A DNA stretch of 6,905 bases from JBBDQZ01 sp040905705. Its GTDB lineage: Bacteria > Bacteroidota > Rhodothermia > Balneolales > Natronogracilivirgulaceae. The DNA lies in contig JBBDQZ010000033.1 in NCBI GenBank assembly GCA_040905705.1, positions 1-6,905 on the forward strand, given 5' to 3'. Below the pieces are notes generated by a model. That model saw nothing but the letters and a program-made list of their open reading frames with translations. It did no database searches and was not told where the DNA came from. Position numbers and translations under genes: made by a program. This document shows, piece after piece, positions 6,433 to 6,905 of this stretch (its first letter is position 1; the number at the start of each line of letters is the position of its first letter).

Positions 6433-6544
6433 AAGCAGATATTAAGTGATAGGGAATACAGCACAGCTCCTTCCGCTCCCATAAAGAATTATCAAAAAAA
6501 GAAACAGTTATGATCATTTTTTCTAATCTTAAATAATAAAACAT

Positions 6545-6905
6545 ATGAAAAGTAAAATTTTATTTATCGCTCTAAGCGCTTGTTTTTTGTTTGGCTGTCA
6601 GCAGCCATCGCTTGTGTCACAGGCGCTTAACTATACGGAGAACCCTGTTGATATCCCGAATCCGGACAGAGGCTTTTACCGGCCCCAATCATATGTCGTT
6701 CCGGTCGACAGTGAACCTGAACCAGATTTTCCTGACTTAACGGCTACTATAGCAGGCACTTCGGTTTCTGTCGATTCTCGCATCGTTTATATGTCATTTG
6801 ACCTGAAAAACTTTTCGTCGAATGCCCCTCTCAATGGATTGCCCTTAGGGCCCTGGAGTGCTGATGGTGACCTTCCGCCAGATTATGGAACCACTCAACC
6901 TTTAA
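6545..6905 (+). CDS. DUF4874/DUF4832-family lipoprotein, N-terminal part (3' end outside window)
   Basis: Open from the ATG at 6545 to the window end, 120 complete codons. Signal: MKSK, hydrophobic 5-17, lipobox LFGC with Cys at 18, a good lipoprotein signal. The mature part soon reaches QALNYTENPVDIPNPDRGFY (about 28-47), the family signature, nearly identical to gene 1 in this region. Later, SRIVYMSFDLKNFSSNAP (about 78-95) corresponds to VRISYASFNLRNFSGYA in gene 3 and to RIVQFYLVLNEFSSNA in gene 1. It is therefore a third paralog; whether it carries an extra C-terminal domain cannot be seen. The start has no Shine-Dalgarno, only an A/T-rich leader ending AAAACATATG. Its distance of 143 nt from gene 3 leaves open whether it is co-transcribed. 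Confidence 0.8.
   Translation, partial: MKSKILFIALSACFLFGCQQPSLVSQALNYTENPVDIPNPDRGFYRPQSYVVPVDSEPEPDFPDLTATIAGTSVSVDSRIVYMSFDLKNFSSNAPLNGLPLGPWSADGDLPPDYGTTQPL
6611..6676 (+). repeat. Dispersed repeat, copy 3
   Basis: This stretch matches 222-287 of gene 1 at 60 of 66 positions without gaps; four of the six differences are T/C. It codes for the segment from just after the lipoprotein Cys to the IPNPDRGF signature, so genes 1 and 4 share this part more closely with each other than with gene 3. Confidence 0.85.

Overview
The window carries four genes, all on the + strand. Three are paralogous secreted or lipid-anchored proteins of the DUF4874/DUF4832 type (glycoside-hydrolase-like, function unknown). 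The fourth is an exported protein related to GH114 / COG2342 (TM1410-like, endo-alpha-1,4-polygalactosaminidase type). Moderate GC, A-rich leaders with little or no Shine-Dalgarno signal upstream of three of the four genes, lipoprotein signals and a DUF1566 domain all suggest Bacteroidota or a relative, probably a polysaccharide-degrading one. No marker gene fixes the taxon.

Layout: a leader of about 80 nt with two adjacent hairpins (28-70); gene 1, a putative lipoprotein with DUF4874 + DUF4832 (81-2327); 38 nt; gene 2, a GH114-like protein with a Tat-like leader (2366-3868); a small terminator-like hairpin over its stop codon; a 253-nt intergenic region with a tandem array of structured leader units (about 3894-4124); gene 3, DUF4874 + DUF4832 + a C-terminal DUF1566 domain (4122-6401); a 143-nt spacer with a weak Bacteroidota-type promoter candidate; gene 4, a third paralog with a lipoprotein signal, cut by the window end (6545 onward).

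Together the genes look like part of a surface glycan-handling locus built by tandem duplication. GH114 enzymes cut galactosamine-containing exopolysaccharides, so such a polymer is a reasonable guess for the substrate; this is inference.

Two observations stand out. (1) The leader of gene 3 contains two copies of a ~98-nt unit. Each has two inverted-repeat stems whose sequences differ between copies while pairing is kept and the loop/joining sequences stay conserved. The start codon of gene 3 lies in the last stem, and an alternative hairpin would release it. This looks like an uncharacterised tandem structured RNA (or paired protein-binding sites). (2) The GH114-like protein appears circularly permuted: the segment that normally follows the 'GFDGVYLD' strand is found at its N terminus. 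A weaker third idea is that the DUF1566 C terminus of gene 3 resembles the variable region of a diversity-generating retroelement target.
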